A program made the position numbers and the translations under genes. A stretch of 64,000 bases of DNA from Haloarculaceae archaeon (GTDB lineage Archaea; Halobacteriota; Halobacteria; Halobacteriales; Haloarculaceae): NCBI GenBank assembly GCA_007122455.1, contig SKTU01000011.1:1-64000 (forward strand), in the 5' to 3' direction. The notes under the pieces were generated by a model. It saw nothing but the letters and a program-made list of their open reading frames with translations. It had not been told where the DNA came from and ran no database searches. Positions 28,620-38,359 of this stretch are shown in pieces. Each line of letters begins with the position of its first letter. Position 1 is the stretch's first letter.

Positions 28620-28934
28620 CTACGGTCCGGCTTCGCTCTGGACCCGCCAGCCGCCCTCGATCCCGCAGGCCTCCCGGATCTCGTAGTCGATCTCGGTCTT
28701 CTCGGTCAGCGTCGCGCCGCCGTCGACGCGTTCGACGCGCAGCGGAACGTCGAGCGTGTCGCCACAGCAGCCGACGCCGACGAACTCCTCCCAGACGTCG
28801 CCCGCTTTGGCCGTCCCCTTCGTCCGGCGGAGAAACGTTCGAAACGACGGCTTCTCCACCTGAAACCGTCCCCAGTCGCTGAGGTCGGCCGGATAGGAGA
28901 CGACGATCCGGCGGGCGGTATTGTCGTCGACCAT
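28620..28934 (-). CDS. Conserved hypothetical protein
   Basis: ORF MVDDNTARRIVVSYPADLSDWGRFQVEKPSFRTFLRRTKGTAKAGDVWEEFVGVGCCGDTLDVPLRVERV... Confidence 0.6.
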   Translation of the reverse strand: MVDDNTARRIVVSYPADLSDWGRFQVEKPSFRTFLRRTKGTAKAGDVWEEFVGVGCCGDTLDVPLRVERVDGGATLTEKTEIDYEIREACGIEGGWRVQSEAGP

Positions 28935-29033
28935 AGCTCCCCTTGGCGGGCCGCGAGGAAAGCAGTGTCGCCGAGTCGGTGCGGTTCACCTCTGGTACGG
29001 GGGGCTTTTGAGGCGAGCGACCGACGAGGGGCC

Positions 29034-30263
29034 ATGGAACGGTTCGTGACGACTGACGAACTTCGCTCGGCGCTGGCGGCTGCGGAGTTCGATCGCCCGC
29101 CCGCCCTCGTCGCCAACGCACATATCACCGGGTTGAGCGTCGCCCGGTCGCTCGCGGCCGCCGACGTGCCGGTCGTCGCGATCGATCGGAGCGGTGACGG
29201 GGTCGCACCCTCCTCGAACGCCGTTGACTACGCCGGCTCGGTTCGGTACCCGCTCGCCGACGCCGACGCGTTTCGCGAGGACGTCGAGTCGATCGTCGAC
29301 GCTGCCGGCACGGAGATGGTCGCCTTCGCGTGCATGGACGAGTGGGTGCACGCCTTCGCCGAGACCGCTCCCGACGGTGTTCGACTCCCCTTCTCGGATG
29401 AGGAGACAATCGATCGAGTCCTCGACAAGGAATCGCTCTACCGCCTCGCCGAAGCGTTGGACGTTCCGTATCCGGAGACGCACCCGATCGACGAACGGTC
29501 GGCCGACGCCGTCCTCGACGCCCTGGAGTTCCCGTTCGTCGTCAAGCCAGCCAGAAAGCGGGAGTTCGAGGAGGCGATCGGAACGAACGTCCTCGAAGTC
29601 GCCGATGAGGAGGCGTTCGCGGAGATCGTCGCGACGGCTGCCGACGAGGGGATACGGATCATGGCTCAGGAGAAAGTCCCGATCGCGACGGGGCGGGATC
29701 GGTCGCTCGGCTCCTACGTCCCGCCGTCGGGGGTCGACGATGCCGTCTCGGTCGTCGGCAATCCGGTCGCCCGCCACCCCGCCTCGTTCGGCACCTCCTG
29801 TCTCGTCGAGCGCGTCGACGACCCGGAGATCGAGGCGCGCTCGATCGACGTGCTCGAGGAAACCGGCTACACGGGCATCAGTGAGGCGGAGTTCGTCTAC
29901 GACACCGATCGGGAGGAACACGTTCTCCTGGACATCAACACCCGGCCGTGGAAGTGGATTGGGCTGTGTGTCGCTGCCGGCGGTGACCTGCCGGTGGCGG
30001 CCTACGCCGACGCGACGGAACTCGACTACGAGCGTCGCGTCACCCGGGAGGCGACGTGGATATCGCTGCGGGAGTACCTCGCACGGCTCTCCGGCGGCGG
30101 ACCGGACCTGCTCTCCGCCGAACAGTGGCGTGCGCTCGCGTCCGGCCGCTTCGAGAACGATCCGCGGCTGACGACCGCGGTCCACCGTCCCTCCGATCCG
30201 GAACCGACCGTCCAGCTACTGCGAACGGAGTTCTCCGAGCGAGAGTACTACTGCGCCTGCTGA
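29034..30263 (+). CDS. ATP-grasp carboxylate-amine ligase-like protein
   Basis: MERFVTTDELRSALAAAEFDRPPALVANAHITGLSVARSL...FPFVVKPARKREFEE...DREEHVLLDINTRPWKW. Confidence 0.8.
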   Translation: MERFVTTDELRSALAAAEFDRPPALVANAHITGLSVARSLAAADVPVVAIDRSGDGVAPSSNAVDYAGSVRYPLADADAFREDVESIVDAAGTEMVAFACMDEWVHAFAETAPDGVRLPFSDEETIDRVLDKESLYRLAEALDVPYPETHPIDERSADAVLDALEFPFVVKPARKREFEEAIGTNVLEVADEEAFAEIVATAADEGIRIMAQEKVPIATGRDRSLGSYVPPSGVDDAVSVVGNPVARHPASFGTSCLVERVDDPEIEARSIDVLEETGYTGISEAEFVYDTDREEHVLLDINTRPWKWIGLCVAAGGDLPVAAYADATELDYERRVTREATWISLREYLARLSGGGPDLLSAEQWRALASGRFENDPRLTTAVHRPSDPEPTVQLLRTEFSEREYYCAC

Positions 30264-30799
30264 ACCGGGTCCGTTCGGGAGCCGACCGCTTCGAGGAGGT
30301 AATCGGTCACGAGATCGGTCACCGGCGCCCAGCACCGATAGAGGCGACGGGCGAGTGCCGCGAGCACGGCGACGCCCGCGAGCAGGAAGGCGAGGTGGTA
30401 GATACCGCCGATCCCGAACGCCGAGAACAGCGGTTCGACGGCGGCGGCGAACCCCCGGTAGGCGATGGCGACCGCGAGGAACCCGATCAGGAGCTTCCCG
30501 GCCGCCGCGGCGTCGGCGACGGCCGCGTCCGGTCCGTCCAGCACCTGAGCGAGGACCGACTCGACGGTCGGTGCGATGCGTACCAGCCCGACCACGACTA
30601 AAAGCGTCGCGACGGCGACGAACAGTGCCGTCGGCGAGATAGAGAGCCCCGCGACCAGTCGATCGAGCGCCGGCAGCGCGGCGGCGACGACGAGCAGGAA
30701 CAGAAGCCCTGCGACGGCTACGCCGATCCCCACGATCCGGCGAACGGTCGATCGATCGGGCTCCGTGGCGAAGCGAAGCGTTCGATTGTCGTCAGTCAT
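30248..30799 (-). CDS. Haloarchaeal multi-TM membrane protein
   Basis: TM helices GIGVAVAGLLFLLVVAAALP, ALFVAVATLLVVVGLV, IYHLAFLLAGVAVLAALA. Confidence 0.65.
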   Translation of the reverse strand: MTDDNRTLRFATEPDRSTVRRIVGIGVAVAGLLFLLVVAAALPALDRLVAGLSISPTALFVAVATLLVVVGLVRIAPTVESVLAQVLDGPDAAVADAAAAGKLLIGFLAVAIAYRGFAAAVEPLFSAFGIGGIYHLAFLLAGVAVLAALARRLYRCWAPVTDLVTDYLLEAVGSRTDPVQQAQ

Positions 30800-30845
30800 C
30801 GAGCGTGAATATCCGGTTGAGAAGCATAAGGTTCGTGGCCGTTAT

Positions 30846-31574
30846 TTATATAGGGTCGGAAAAACAGCGGTCGTAGGTACCGCTCGCGTGGATCGCCAGC
30901 AGTTCCTCGGTCGCGTCGGCGTCGAACCGGAGCGGCCGTCGCCACCACGGCCCCTTCCCGGAGTCCGCCGAGAGCTCTGTCACCAGACGGTTGGCGTCGA
31001 CGCCGGCGTCGGCCCCCGACAGCGGTATCGCCCGTTCGAACAGCGCCGAGTCGTCGGGATCACCGTAGAGGAGTACGGCGGCGTCGAACGGATCGCGCTT
31101 GACGTGAGCGTTGTTCGCGAACCGCTTCCGTCGCTCGGCCGGCAGCTCGGCGTACTCCTCGCCGCCGATCGGATCGGTCGCGAGCCGGAACGCCCCGATG
31201 AGATACGCCCCCCACTCCGGAGCCATCCAGGCCGCCGGCCGGCCGATCGTCGAGAGCGTCGCGTAGAAGAAGACGTAGTCGCCGGCCGAACAGTCCAACA
31301 GTGGCCGGGCCTTCACGCCGTGAGGATCTCCGTAGGTGTAGCGTCGACAGCCGTGAACGCCCGCGAACGTCGGATCGAGGTGGACCGGCCGATCGGCGAC
31401 GTCGCTCACGTCGGTTTCGAGATCGAGATCGGCGTACGTCGGTACGCCGGCGTCCGATCGGGTCGGTGCCTCCTCGGGGATCGGAACGTACTCGAACCGG
31501 CCGTTCTCGTCTATCGGACCACGGAACCCCGGCTCGTTGGTGTTGGCGGCGACGTTGATCGCGACGCTTCGCAC
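30846..31574 (-). CDS. Nmad3-like (nucleotide modification-associated domain 3) protein
   Basis: NVAANTNEPGFRGPIDENGRFEYVPIPEE...HLDPTFAGVHGCRRYTYGD...LDCSAGDYVFFYATL resembles the Nmad3 layout (GG.PSPI..dGr...PIP....hlDP.......l..GD.flFf); family call by recollection. Confidence 0.5.
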   Translation of the reverse strand: MRSVAINVAANTNEPGFRGPIDENGRFEYVPIPEEAPTRSDAGVPTYADLDLETDVSDVADRPVHLDPTFAGVHGCRRYTYGDPHGVKARPLLDCSAGDYVFFYATLSTIGRPAAWMAPEWGAYLIGAFRLATDPIGGEEYAELPAERRKRFANNAHVKRDPFDAAVLLYGDPDDSALFERAIPLSGADAGVDANRLVTELSADSGKGPWWRRPLRFDADATEELLAIHASGTYDRCFSDPI

Positions 31575-31580
31575 GGTCGA

Positions 31581-32483
31581 TCACCCGTCGGGCGGCTGGA
31601 GCTCCCGCTCGAACTCGTCGAACTGCTCGAAGTCGTCGCCGAGTTCGTACGGAATCCGTCGATCGGTGCGCCCGTCCTCGTGGTCCCCGTCGATCGGTTC
31701 GGCGACCGACTTCCACCCCGGTTTTACCCGGACGCTCTTGGCGGGCATGCCGACGGCGACGTGGTGGGCCGGTACGTCCGACTGTGCGACCGCTCGAGCG
31801 CCGAGAATCGAGTTCTCCCCGACCTTCACGCCCGCTCGAACCATCGCGTCGTACGTGACGCGGGCGTCGTCCTCGACGATCGTGTGGTAGTTCTCGATCC
31901 GCGTCTGATCGACGACGTCGTGGTCGTGGCTGTAGATGTGTGCGCCGTCGCTGATCGACACGCGGTCGCCGATCGTCAGCTTCCCGCGGTCGTCGAGGTG
32001 GACGTCGTCGTGAATCACGACGTTGTCTCCCATCTCGATGTTGTGGCCGTAGGTGAACGTGATCCCCTTGAAGAGGCGGAGCTTTTCTCCCGCCTCCGCG
32101 AAGAGGTGCCCGGCGAGCATCTCTCTGAAGCGGAGCGCGAAGGCGATGTTGTCGGCCATCGGCGTGGCGTCGAACTGCCGCCAGAGCCACTGGAGGTGTT
32201 TCGACCGTTGGAAGGCTTCCTCGTCCTTCTCGGCGTAGTACTCGCTCTCCAGCGTCGCGTTACACGGGTCGTACCCCTGCAGTCGAACCCGTTCGGCCGG
32301 CGAGACGTCGCCGCCGGCCCGCCAGCGATCGTAGGCGTCCCGGTCGCCGTGCAGGTCGACGAGAACGTCCTCGACGACCTTGCAGGTGTCCTCATCGCTC
32401 GACAGTCGACGATCGACCGTTTCGAGGAACTGCTCGAGTCCCTCCTCGGCTTCGGCCGGCAGCGAGACGTGCCGCTTTGTCAT
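31581..32483 (-). CDS. Left-handed beta-helix acyltransferase
   Basis: Hexapeptide repeats VVIHDDVHLDDRGKLTIGDRVSISDGAHIYSHDHD...AMVRAGVKVGENSILGARAVAQSDVPAHHVAVGMPAKSV. Confidence 0.88.
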   Translation of the reverse strand: MTKRHVSLPAEAEEGLEQFLETVDRRLSSDEDTCKVVEDVLVDLHGDRDAYDRWRAGGDVSPAERVRLQGYDPCNATLESEYYAEKDEEAFQRSKHLQWLWRQFDATPMADNIAFALRFREMLAGHLFAEAGEKLRLFKGITFTYGHNIEMGDNVVIHDDVHLDDRGKLTIGDRVSISDGAHIYSHDHDVVDQTRIENYHTIVEDDARVTYDAMVRAGVKVGENSILGARAVAQSDVPAHHVAVGMPAKSVRVKPGWKSVAEPIDGDHEDGRTDRRIPYELGDDFEQFDEFERELQPPDG

Positions 32484-32655
32484 ACGTGTCCTCTGGGCAC
32501 CCCCGTTGTTATCGATTGCTGTTGCGTCACTCGCACACGACCGCCGTCTTGTGAATTTGACCAATAACGTTCACAACTACTTATAAATATGGACGAATCC
32601 GACCTGTCGGGACGAACCACGACCGCTAAGTGACGCCCTCACTAATCGTCGACGT

Positions 32656-33714
32656 ATGAACTATCGGACGCTGGGCGACACCGACGTCGAGGTGAGCGAA
32701 ATCGGCTTCGGTGCGTGGGTCGTCGGCACCGACTGGTGGGGCGATCGGACGGAAACGCAGGCGATCGAGATGGTGCAGCACGCCGTAGATCGCGGAATCA
32801 CGTATTTCGACACGGGCGACGTCTACGGACACGGAAACTCCGAGGCGCTGCTCGGGGACGCGCTCGCGGAGGTTCGCGACGAGGTGACGCTCGCGACGAA
32901 GATCGGGTACGACTTCTACAACAACCCCCAGGCCGGTCACGGCGAACTCCCGAAGGAGCTCACTCGGGAGTACCTCGAGACGGCGTTCGAGCGATCCCTC
33001 GATCGGCTCGGCGTCGACTCCGTCGAACTGCTACAGCTCCACAACGCCAACGTCGCGGAGGTCGACGACGACGTTCTGGAGTTCCTCGACGAACTCCGGG
33101 AGGACGGTCGCATCGACGCGATCGGCTGGGCACTCGGCCCGTCGATCGGCTGGCTCGCCGAGGGCGACGCGGCCATCGAGGCGGAGTTCGACAGCGTCCA
33201 GTTCGTCTGGAACGTCCTCGAACAGGAGGTCGGCAATCACTTCCTCGAGACGGTCGAACGAACCGGTTCCAAGACGAGTCTCGTCCCCCGCGTCCCGCAC
33301 TCGTCGGGACTGCTCAACGAGCAGGTCACCCCCGACGTCGAACTCGAGGAGGGTGACCACCGCGCCTACCGCCCCGACGAGTGGTACGAGACCGGCTGGG
33401 AGAAGGTCGAACGGCTTCGGTTCCTCGAGCGGGACGGCGAGCGGACGATGGCGCAAGCCAGCCTCCAGTGGCTGCTCTATCACGACTCGGTCGCAACGGT
33501 GACGCCGACGTTCCGGACGCGCGAGGACATCGACGCGTGGGCGACGGCGAGCGACGTTCCGCCGCTCTCTGAGGCAGAGTACGCCCGCGTCGCCGACCTC
33601 TACGAGCGGAACTTCGGCATCGATCGCGAGGACGGGATGGACGCGCTCCGATCGTCGGTCGGCGGCGACGACATCCGCTCGGCGGGCCTGAAGAAGGAGT
33701 CGGCCGGCAGCTAG
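32656..33714 (+). CDS. Aldo/keto reductase
   Basis: MNYRTLGDTDVEVSEIGFGAWVVG...ITYFDTGDVYGHGNSEALLGDAL...VTLATKIGYD. Confidence 0.92.
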   Translation: MNYRTLGDTDVEVSEIGFGAWVVGTDWWGDRTETQAIEMVQHAVDRGITYFDTGDVYGHGNSEALLGDALAEVRDEVTLATKIGYDFYNNPQAGHGELPKELTREYLETAFERSLDRLGVDSVELLQLHNANVAEVDDDVLEFLDELREDGRIDAIGWALGPSIGWLAEGDAAIEAEFDSVQFVWNVLEQEVGNHFLETVERTGSKTSLVPRVPHSSGLLNEQVTPDVELEEGDHRAYRPDEWYETGWEKVERLRFLERDGERTMAQASLQWLLYHDSVATVTPTFRTREDIDAWATASDVPPLSEAEYARVADLYERNFGIDREDGMDALRSSVGGDDIRSAGLKKESAGS

Positions 33715-33767
33715 CGCCGTCGCGACCGATCGTAACGCGGTTATGCATCGACAGTCGAGCGTGGCGT

Positions 33768-34247
33768 ATGGAGCCCATTCGTATCGTCTGGGGCACGGCC
33801 GCCGCGCCGACGAAGATGGCGTCCTACGACGCCGCGCTCGCGGCCGGCAACGTCCACAACTACAACCTCGTCTCCGTCTCCTCGGTCATCCCCGCCGGCG
33901 TCACCGTGGAGGCGGTCGGCGAGGCGCCGGATCTCGGCCCAGCCGGCGGTCGGCTCACCGTCGTCGAGGCGTGCGCGACGGTGCCGCCGGGAGCGTCCGA
34001 CGACGCCGTCGCCGGACTGGGATGGGCCCGAGATCCGAACGGCCCGGGGCTGTTTTACGAGGCGTCGGGCACCGATCGCACCGACGTTCGCGAAGCTCTC
34101 GAGTCGGGGTTGACCGCCGGGCGAGCGCTCCGCGAGTGGTCGTTCGACGAACCGGTTTACCGCGTCGTCGACGCACCCCCAGATCCGGAATCGTACACGA
34201 CAGCGGTCGTACTCGCCGTCTACGGCGATAGCGACCCGATCGTGTGA
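33768..34247 (+). CDS. pdaD: Pyruvoyl-dependent arginine decarboxylase
   Basis: NVHNYNLVSVSSVIPAGVTVE with the VSS self-cleavage site; GLFYEASG. Confidence 0.9.
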   Translation: MEPIRIVWGTAAAPTKMASYDAALAAGNVHNYNLVSVSSVIPAGVTVEAVGEAPDLGPAGGRLTVVEACATVPPGASDDAVAGLGWARDPNGPGLFYEASGTDRTDVREALESGLTAGRALREWSFDEPVYRVVDAPPDPESYTTAVVLAVYGDSDPIV

Positions 34248-34314
34248 CGTCTCGACAGGAGCTGCGATAGCCGACGGGTTTTTGTCGCCGCGAGCAGTAT
34301 GCGCGGTCGTCTCA

Positions 34315-34638
34315 ATGCATGGAAACACGCCGTACGCCGGTCGCGAGAAGCTGGACGTCTCGCCCGAACGCCGCCGTGCGCTCCGCCGCGAGCTAACGAA
34401 CGTAGCGACGTCGACGCGCGCGCTGTTGCCGGACGACTTTCTCGTCGGCGGGGAGATCTCCGACGGCGCCGATGGTCCGCGGGCAACGGTCGCGGTCCGG
34501 CCGCCCTCCGGCTCTGTCGTCTCGACCGGCTTCGGCTACGACGAGGACGCTGACCCGACCACGCTTGCTCAGGAACTCGCCGCCGGCGCCGTGATCGAGG
34601 CGCGTCGGTCCGCCGACGTCGCCCAGACGGCGAGCTAG
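34315..34638 (+). CDS. Conserved haloarchaeal protein (DUF5811-like)
   Basis: MHGNTPYAGREKLDVSPERRRALRRELTNVATSTRALLPDDFLVGGEISDGADGPRATVAVRPPSGSVVSTGF. Confidence 0.7.
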   Translation: MHGNTPYAGREKLDVSPERRRALRRELTNVATSTRALLPDDFLVGGEISDGADGPRATVAVRPPSGSVVSTGFGYDEDADPTTLAQELAAGAVIEARRSADVAQTAS

Positions 34639-34669
34639 CCGCGACCGTCCGTTCCCCGCACGGAAACAG

Positions 34670-36478
34670 TCACTTACCCCAGAAGGGGTCGCGCTTGCGG
34701 TGTTTCTCCAGATACAGCCGGAGCGCCTCGAGCTCGTCGGTGGGGATCTCCTCGGCCAACTCCTGCTCGAGGATCTTCGCGTGTTTCTCGGGAAGTTCGG
34801 TCCACAGCTCGTCGTCCTCGTCGATCTGCCGGCCGACCGTCGGCCCCTCGATGGAGGCGGCGACCTGCTCTCCAGTTCGGGCTACGTCGATGTCCTCGCC
34901 GGCGTCCTGTAGCGACTTCAGCTCGCCGACCCGCGTCGGCTCGTTCCCTTCCCACTTTTCGACGCGGGAGTTGCGCTTCAGCGTTCCGTTGAGAACCTCG
35001 ATCCCGACGACGGCCGGATCGGACTGTCGGAAGACGTGATCCTTCAGGATGCGGAACCGACACGGTCGCTGGATCTTGTCGAGCACCTGTTCCTGCTGGG
35101 CGCGCTCGAGGGCGGTGACGTGCTCGTCGTACTCCTCGACGAGCTGGTAGATGACGTCGTCGACGTAGAGCTCGACGCCCTGCTCGTCGGCCGCCCGCTC
35201 GGCGTCCTCGAGCACGCCGACGTTGAACCCGAGGATCGCCTCGTGTTTCGGCTCCTCCGCCGTCGAGGCGACGGCGACGTCGCGCGGCGCGATGTCGCCG
35301 ACCTCCGCCCGGACGATCGGGATCTCCGCTTCGCCGAGGGCGTCGGCGATCGCCTCCAGCGAGCCGAGCGTGTCGGCTTTCACCACGACGCCCTGCTCCT
35401 CGGTCGTCACCTCGAGTTCGGCGAGTTCGGCCTCGACCGACTCGACGACCGACTCGACGGGCCGATCGCGAACGACGCGGACGGGTGCACCGGCCATCGC
35501 CCCGTCGAGGTCGGGCGCGGCGATCTTCACGCCGGCCGCCGCCTGCACTGTCTCGACCTGCTCGAACTGCTTTTCGGTCCGTATCTCGGCGAGCGGTCGG
35601 GGTTGCAGCAGCGCTCTCACATCGGTGACGATCGGGCCGCTCGTTCCGCCGACGACGATCGTGTCGTCGGCCCGGAGCGTCCCGTCGTAGAGGACGACGT
35701 CGAGCGTCGTGCCGAACCCCCGTTCGTCGGTCACCTCGAGTACCGTCCCCGCACCCGGTCCGCCCACGTCGACCGACATGTCCTCCTTGAGATACCGCTG
35801 TGAGAGCCCCATGAGCACCGTCAGCAGGTCGGGGACGCCCTCTCCCGTCTCCGCCGAAACCGGAACGACGCCGATGTTGGCGCGGAAATTCTGGACGCGC
35901 CAGTACATGTCCGCCGAAAAGCCCGCGTCCGAGAGCTGACCGATGATCTCGTAGAGCTGTTCGTTGAGTCGGTTCTCGGCGCGGTCGCTCTGTTCCTGCA
36001 GCGTCGCCTGGATCGGGAGGTCGGGCCGCGGGTTCCACCCCGGAACCGTGTCGATCTTGTTCGCGGCGACGATGAACGGCGTCTGCGTCCGCTTGAGAAT
36101 GTCGAGCGCCTCGTGGGTCTGGGGCTGAAAACCGTCGTTGACGTCGACGACGAGGATCGCGATGTCGGCGAGCGCGCCGCCTCGGGAGCGCAGCGTCGAG
36201 AAGGAGTGGTGGCCGGGAGTGTCGATGAAGAGCAGTCCCGGGAGATCGAAGTCGGCCGGATCGACGAGGCTGCCGGCCATCTCGGAGATCGTATCGAGCG
36301 GAACGGCGGTCGCTCCGATGTGTTGGGTGATGGCGCCGGCTTCGCCGGCCGTAACCGCCGAGCCGCGGATCTTGTCGAGCAGGCTCGTTTTGCCGTGGTC
36401 GACGTGGCCGAGAACGGCAACGATCGGTGTCCGCAGTGAGCTTCCACCCGCAGCGTCGGTCGTTTCAGTGTCGGACAT
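34670..36478 (-). CDS. infB: Translation initiation factor aIF5B
   Basis: [23 protein letters not shown]...[18 protein letters not shown]...[12 protein letters not shown]; intein-less length. Confidence 0.95.
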   Translation of the reverse strand: MSDTETTDAAGGSSLRTPIVAVLGHVDHGKTSLLDKIRGSAVTAGEAGAITQHIGATAVPLDTISEMAGSLVDPADFDLPGLLFIDTPGHHSFSTLRSRGGALADIAILVVDVNDGFQPQTHEALDILKRTQTPFIVAANKIDTVPGWNPRPDLPIQATLQEQSDRAENRLNEQLYEIIGQLSDAGFSADMYWRVQNFRANIGVVPVSAETGEGVPDLLTVLMGLSQRYLKEDMSVDVGGPGAGTVLEVTDERGFGTTLDVVLYDGTLRADDTIVVGGTSGPIVTDVRALLQPRPLAEIRTEKQFEQVETVQAAAGVKIAAPDLDGAMAGAPVRVVRDRPVESVVESVEAELAELEVTTEEQGVVVKADTLGSLEAIADALGEAEIPIVRAEVGDIAPRDVAVASTAEEPKHEAILGFNVGVLEDAERAADEQGVELYVDDVIYQLVEEYDEHVTALERAQQEQVLDKIQRPCRFRILKDHVFRQSDPAVVGIEVLNGTLKRNSRVEKWEGNEPTRVGELKSLQDAGEDIDVARTGEQVAASIEGPTVGRQIDEDDELWTELPEKHAKILEQELAEEIPTDELEALRLYLEKHRKRDPFWGK

Positions 36479-36688
36479 AGAAGAGGTCTCCTTACGACTA
36501 CTGGCCGCTGACGGCATTTAACTCTTGCAGACTCGGCTCCCCTCGTCTTCGCGTTCGCCGAGCGAGTGACGACCCCGTGAAGAGTCGGGAGGCTGGCGCT
36601 CGCGGGCGATCGATCGGACCGAACGCGCCCGTCGACACCGATCGATCGGACCCTAACGTTGAAGCGTACGCACGGAAAAACGCCGATC

Positions 36689-36928
36689 ATGCGCGACATA
36701 CTCGCCGAGAACCTCTCGGGAATGGCGGTTCAGGGGACGAACGCGACCGAACTCGGCATGCTGTACAACGTGACGATGGATCTGAAGACCGGAAAGCTCC
36801 GGAACCTCGTCGTCGATCCGGGCGAGCGGACGGTCGACACGGAGTTCCAGACCGACGAACAGGGTCGGATCCACATCCCCGTCACCCGCGTTCGGGCGAT
36901 TCAGGACCACATCACGATCGCTACCTGA
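36689..36928 (+). CDS. PRC-barrel domain protein
   Basis: MRDILAENLSGMAVQGTNATELGMLYNVTMDLKTGKLRNLVVDP. Confidence 0.85.
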   Translation: MRDILAENLSGMAVQGTNATELGMLYNVTMDLKTGKLRNLVVDPGERTVDTEFQTDEQGRIHIPVTRVRAIQDHITIAT

Positions 36929-36931
36929 CGT

Positions 36932-37390
36932 ATGCAGGTTCTGGACGCGTCGGCGTTTATTCACGACTACACGACTGACGATCCCATCGCGACGATTCCG
37001 CTGGTTCGCGAGGAACTGGAGGACGAGTCCGGCTACCGCTTCGACGCCCTCGAGGGATCGGGGATGCGGCTTCACATCCCGAACGCCGAGACGATAGAGC
37101 GGATCGAGCGCGCTGCCACCGAAACCGGCGACAGGGAGACGCTCTCTCGGACCGACATCCGACTGCTGGCGGCTGCCTTCGAGCTCGATGCGACGCTCGT
37201 CACCGACGACTACGCGATGCAGAACGTTGCCGACAAGCTCGAAATCGACGTTTCCGTCATCGAACAGGACGGGATCGAACGGCGGCGCAACTGGCAGTTC
37301 CAGTGTCAGGGGTGCGGTCGGACGTTCGAGAATCACCACGAGCGCTGTCCGATCTGCGGAAGCGATCTCGAGCGGAAAAATCCGAGCTAG
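36932..37390 (+). CDS. nob1: rRNA maturation endonuclease Nob1 (PIN plus zinc ribbon)
   Basis: LDASAFIHDY, LVTDDYAMQNVADKL, CQGCGRTFENHHERCPICGSDL. Confidence 0.92.
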   Translation: MQVLDASAFIHDYTTDDPIATIPLVREELEDESGYRFDALEGSGMRLHIPNAETIERIERAATETGDRETLSRTDIRLLAAAFELDATLVTDDYAMQNVADKLEIDVSVIEQDGIERRRNWQFQCQGCGRTFENHHERCPICGSDLERKNPS

Positions 37391-37518
37391 TCGAGTTCTT
37401 CCAGCCCCGTCTCGACGAGCTGCTTGAGTACCTCCTGTTCGGTGAGTCCGTACTCGGCAGCCAACCCCTCCACCCGATTTGCCATCCGCTCATCGCAGAA
37501 GAGGGTATATCGATGCAT
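37387..37518 (-). CDS. 43-aa protein, likely ribbon-helix-helix-like
   Basis: Minus-strand MHRYTLFCDERMANRVEGLAAEYGLTEQEVLKQLVETGLEELD*; beta strand plus two helices; overlaps the nob1 stop convergently; absent from the ORF track. Confidence 0.65.
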   Translation of the reverse strand: MHRYTLFCDERMANRVEGLAAEYGLTEQEVLKQLVETGLEELD

Positions 37519-37618
37519 TGGGAACGCCTACCACGCTGGCACCCTTAAAATTCAGTCAGACGGACGACCGACGATGGACTGACAAGGCTCATGGATGCCG
37601 GCCCCGTACCGCCGCACA

Positions 37619-38359
37619 ATGTCGAGTGCCGAACGCCGATCGCCACCGCTCGCCGTCGCCGAGGCGGCCGGGTTGGGTGTGGCCGGACTGCTCGTCGGCA
37701 GCGTCGTCGCAGTGCTGCTGTACTCACTCGCGATAGGGATCGCGCCGCCGATCTCGGAGTCGCTGCCGGCACAGAACGTCCTCATGACGTTCGGTCAGGG
37801 AGTGGGGATCGTCGCCGCCGCCGTCTTCTACCTTCGGGTGAACGATCTCGGGGTTTCGTTCCTGCGGTTCGAGTGGCCCGGGGCAAAGGACGTCGGCTGG
37901 GCACTCCTCACGACGGTCGCGCTGTTCGCGCTGTTCGTGATCGGGGTGTCGATCGCCGATCTGATTGGGCTCTCCCCGACGGAACACTCCGTCGCCGACC
38001 GGGCTGAGGAGGACCCGCGCGTGCTGCTCGCGCTCGTTCCCGCCGCGGTTCTCGTCACTGGTCCAGCCGAGGAGTTGCTCTACCGCGGCGTCGTCCAGTC
38101 GCGACTGGTCACGGCGTTCGGAACCGCCACCGCCGTCGCGGTCGCGTCGGTGATCTTCGCGCTCGTGCACGTCCCGGCCTACGCAGCCGGCGCCGGTCTC
38201 GACGCGTCGCTCTTGACGACGCTGGCGCTTCTGTTCGTACTCGGCGCCGTACTGGGCGCGGCCTACGAGTACACCGGAAACCTCGCCGTTCCGATGCTCG
38301 CTCACGGCTTTTACAACGCGGTCGTCTACGGAAGTAGCTATCTCAGTGCAGTCGCCTGA
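37619..38359 (+). CDS. CPBP family intramembrane glutamic endopeptidase
   Basis: TGPAEELLYRGVVQSRL (EExxxR), FALVHVPAY, VPMLAHGFYNAV. Confidence 0.9.
   Translation: MSSAERRSPPLAVAEAAGLGVAGLLVGSVVAVLLYSLAIGIAPPISESLPAQNVLMTFGQGVGIVAAAVFYLRVNDLGVSFLRFEWPGAKDVGWALLTTVALFALFVIGVSIADLIGLSPTEHSVADRAEEDPRVLLALVPAAVLVTGPAEELLYRGVVQSRLVTAFGTATAVAVASVIFALVHVPAYAAGAGLDASLLTTLALLFVLGAVLGAAYEYTGNLAVPMLAHGFYNAVVYGSSYLSAVA

Noticed and set aside
30576-32567. 663-aa plus-strand ORF
   Set aside because: Antisense to the Nmad3-like and acyltransferase genes, which carry real motifs.
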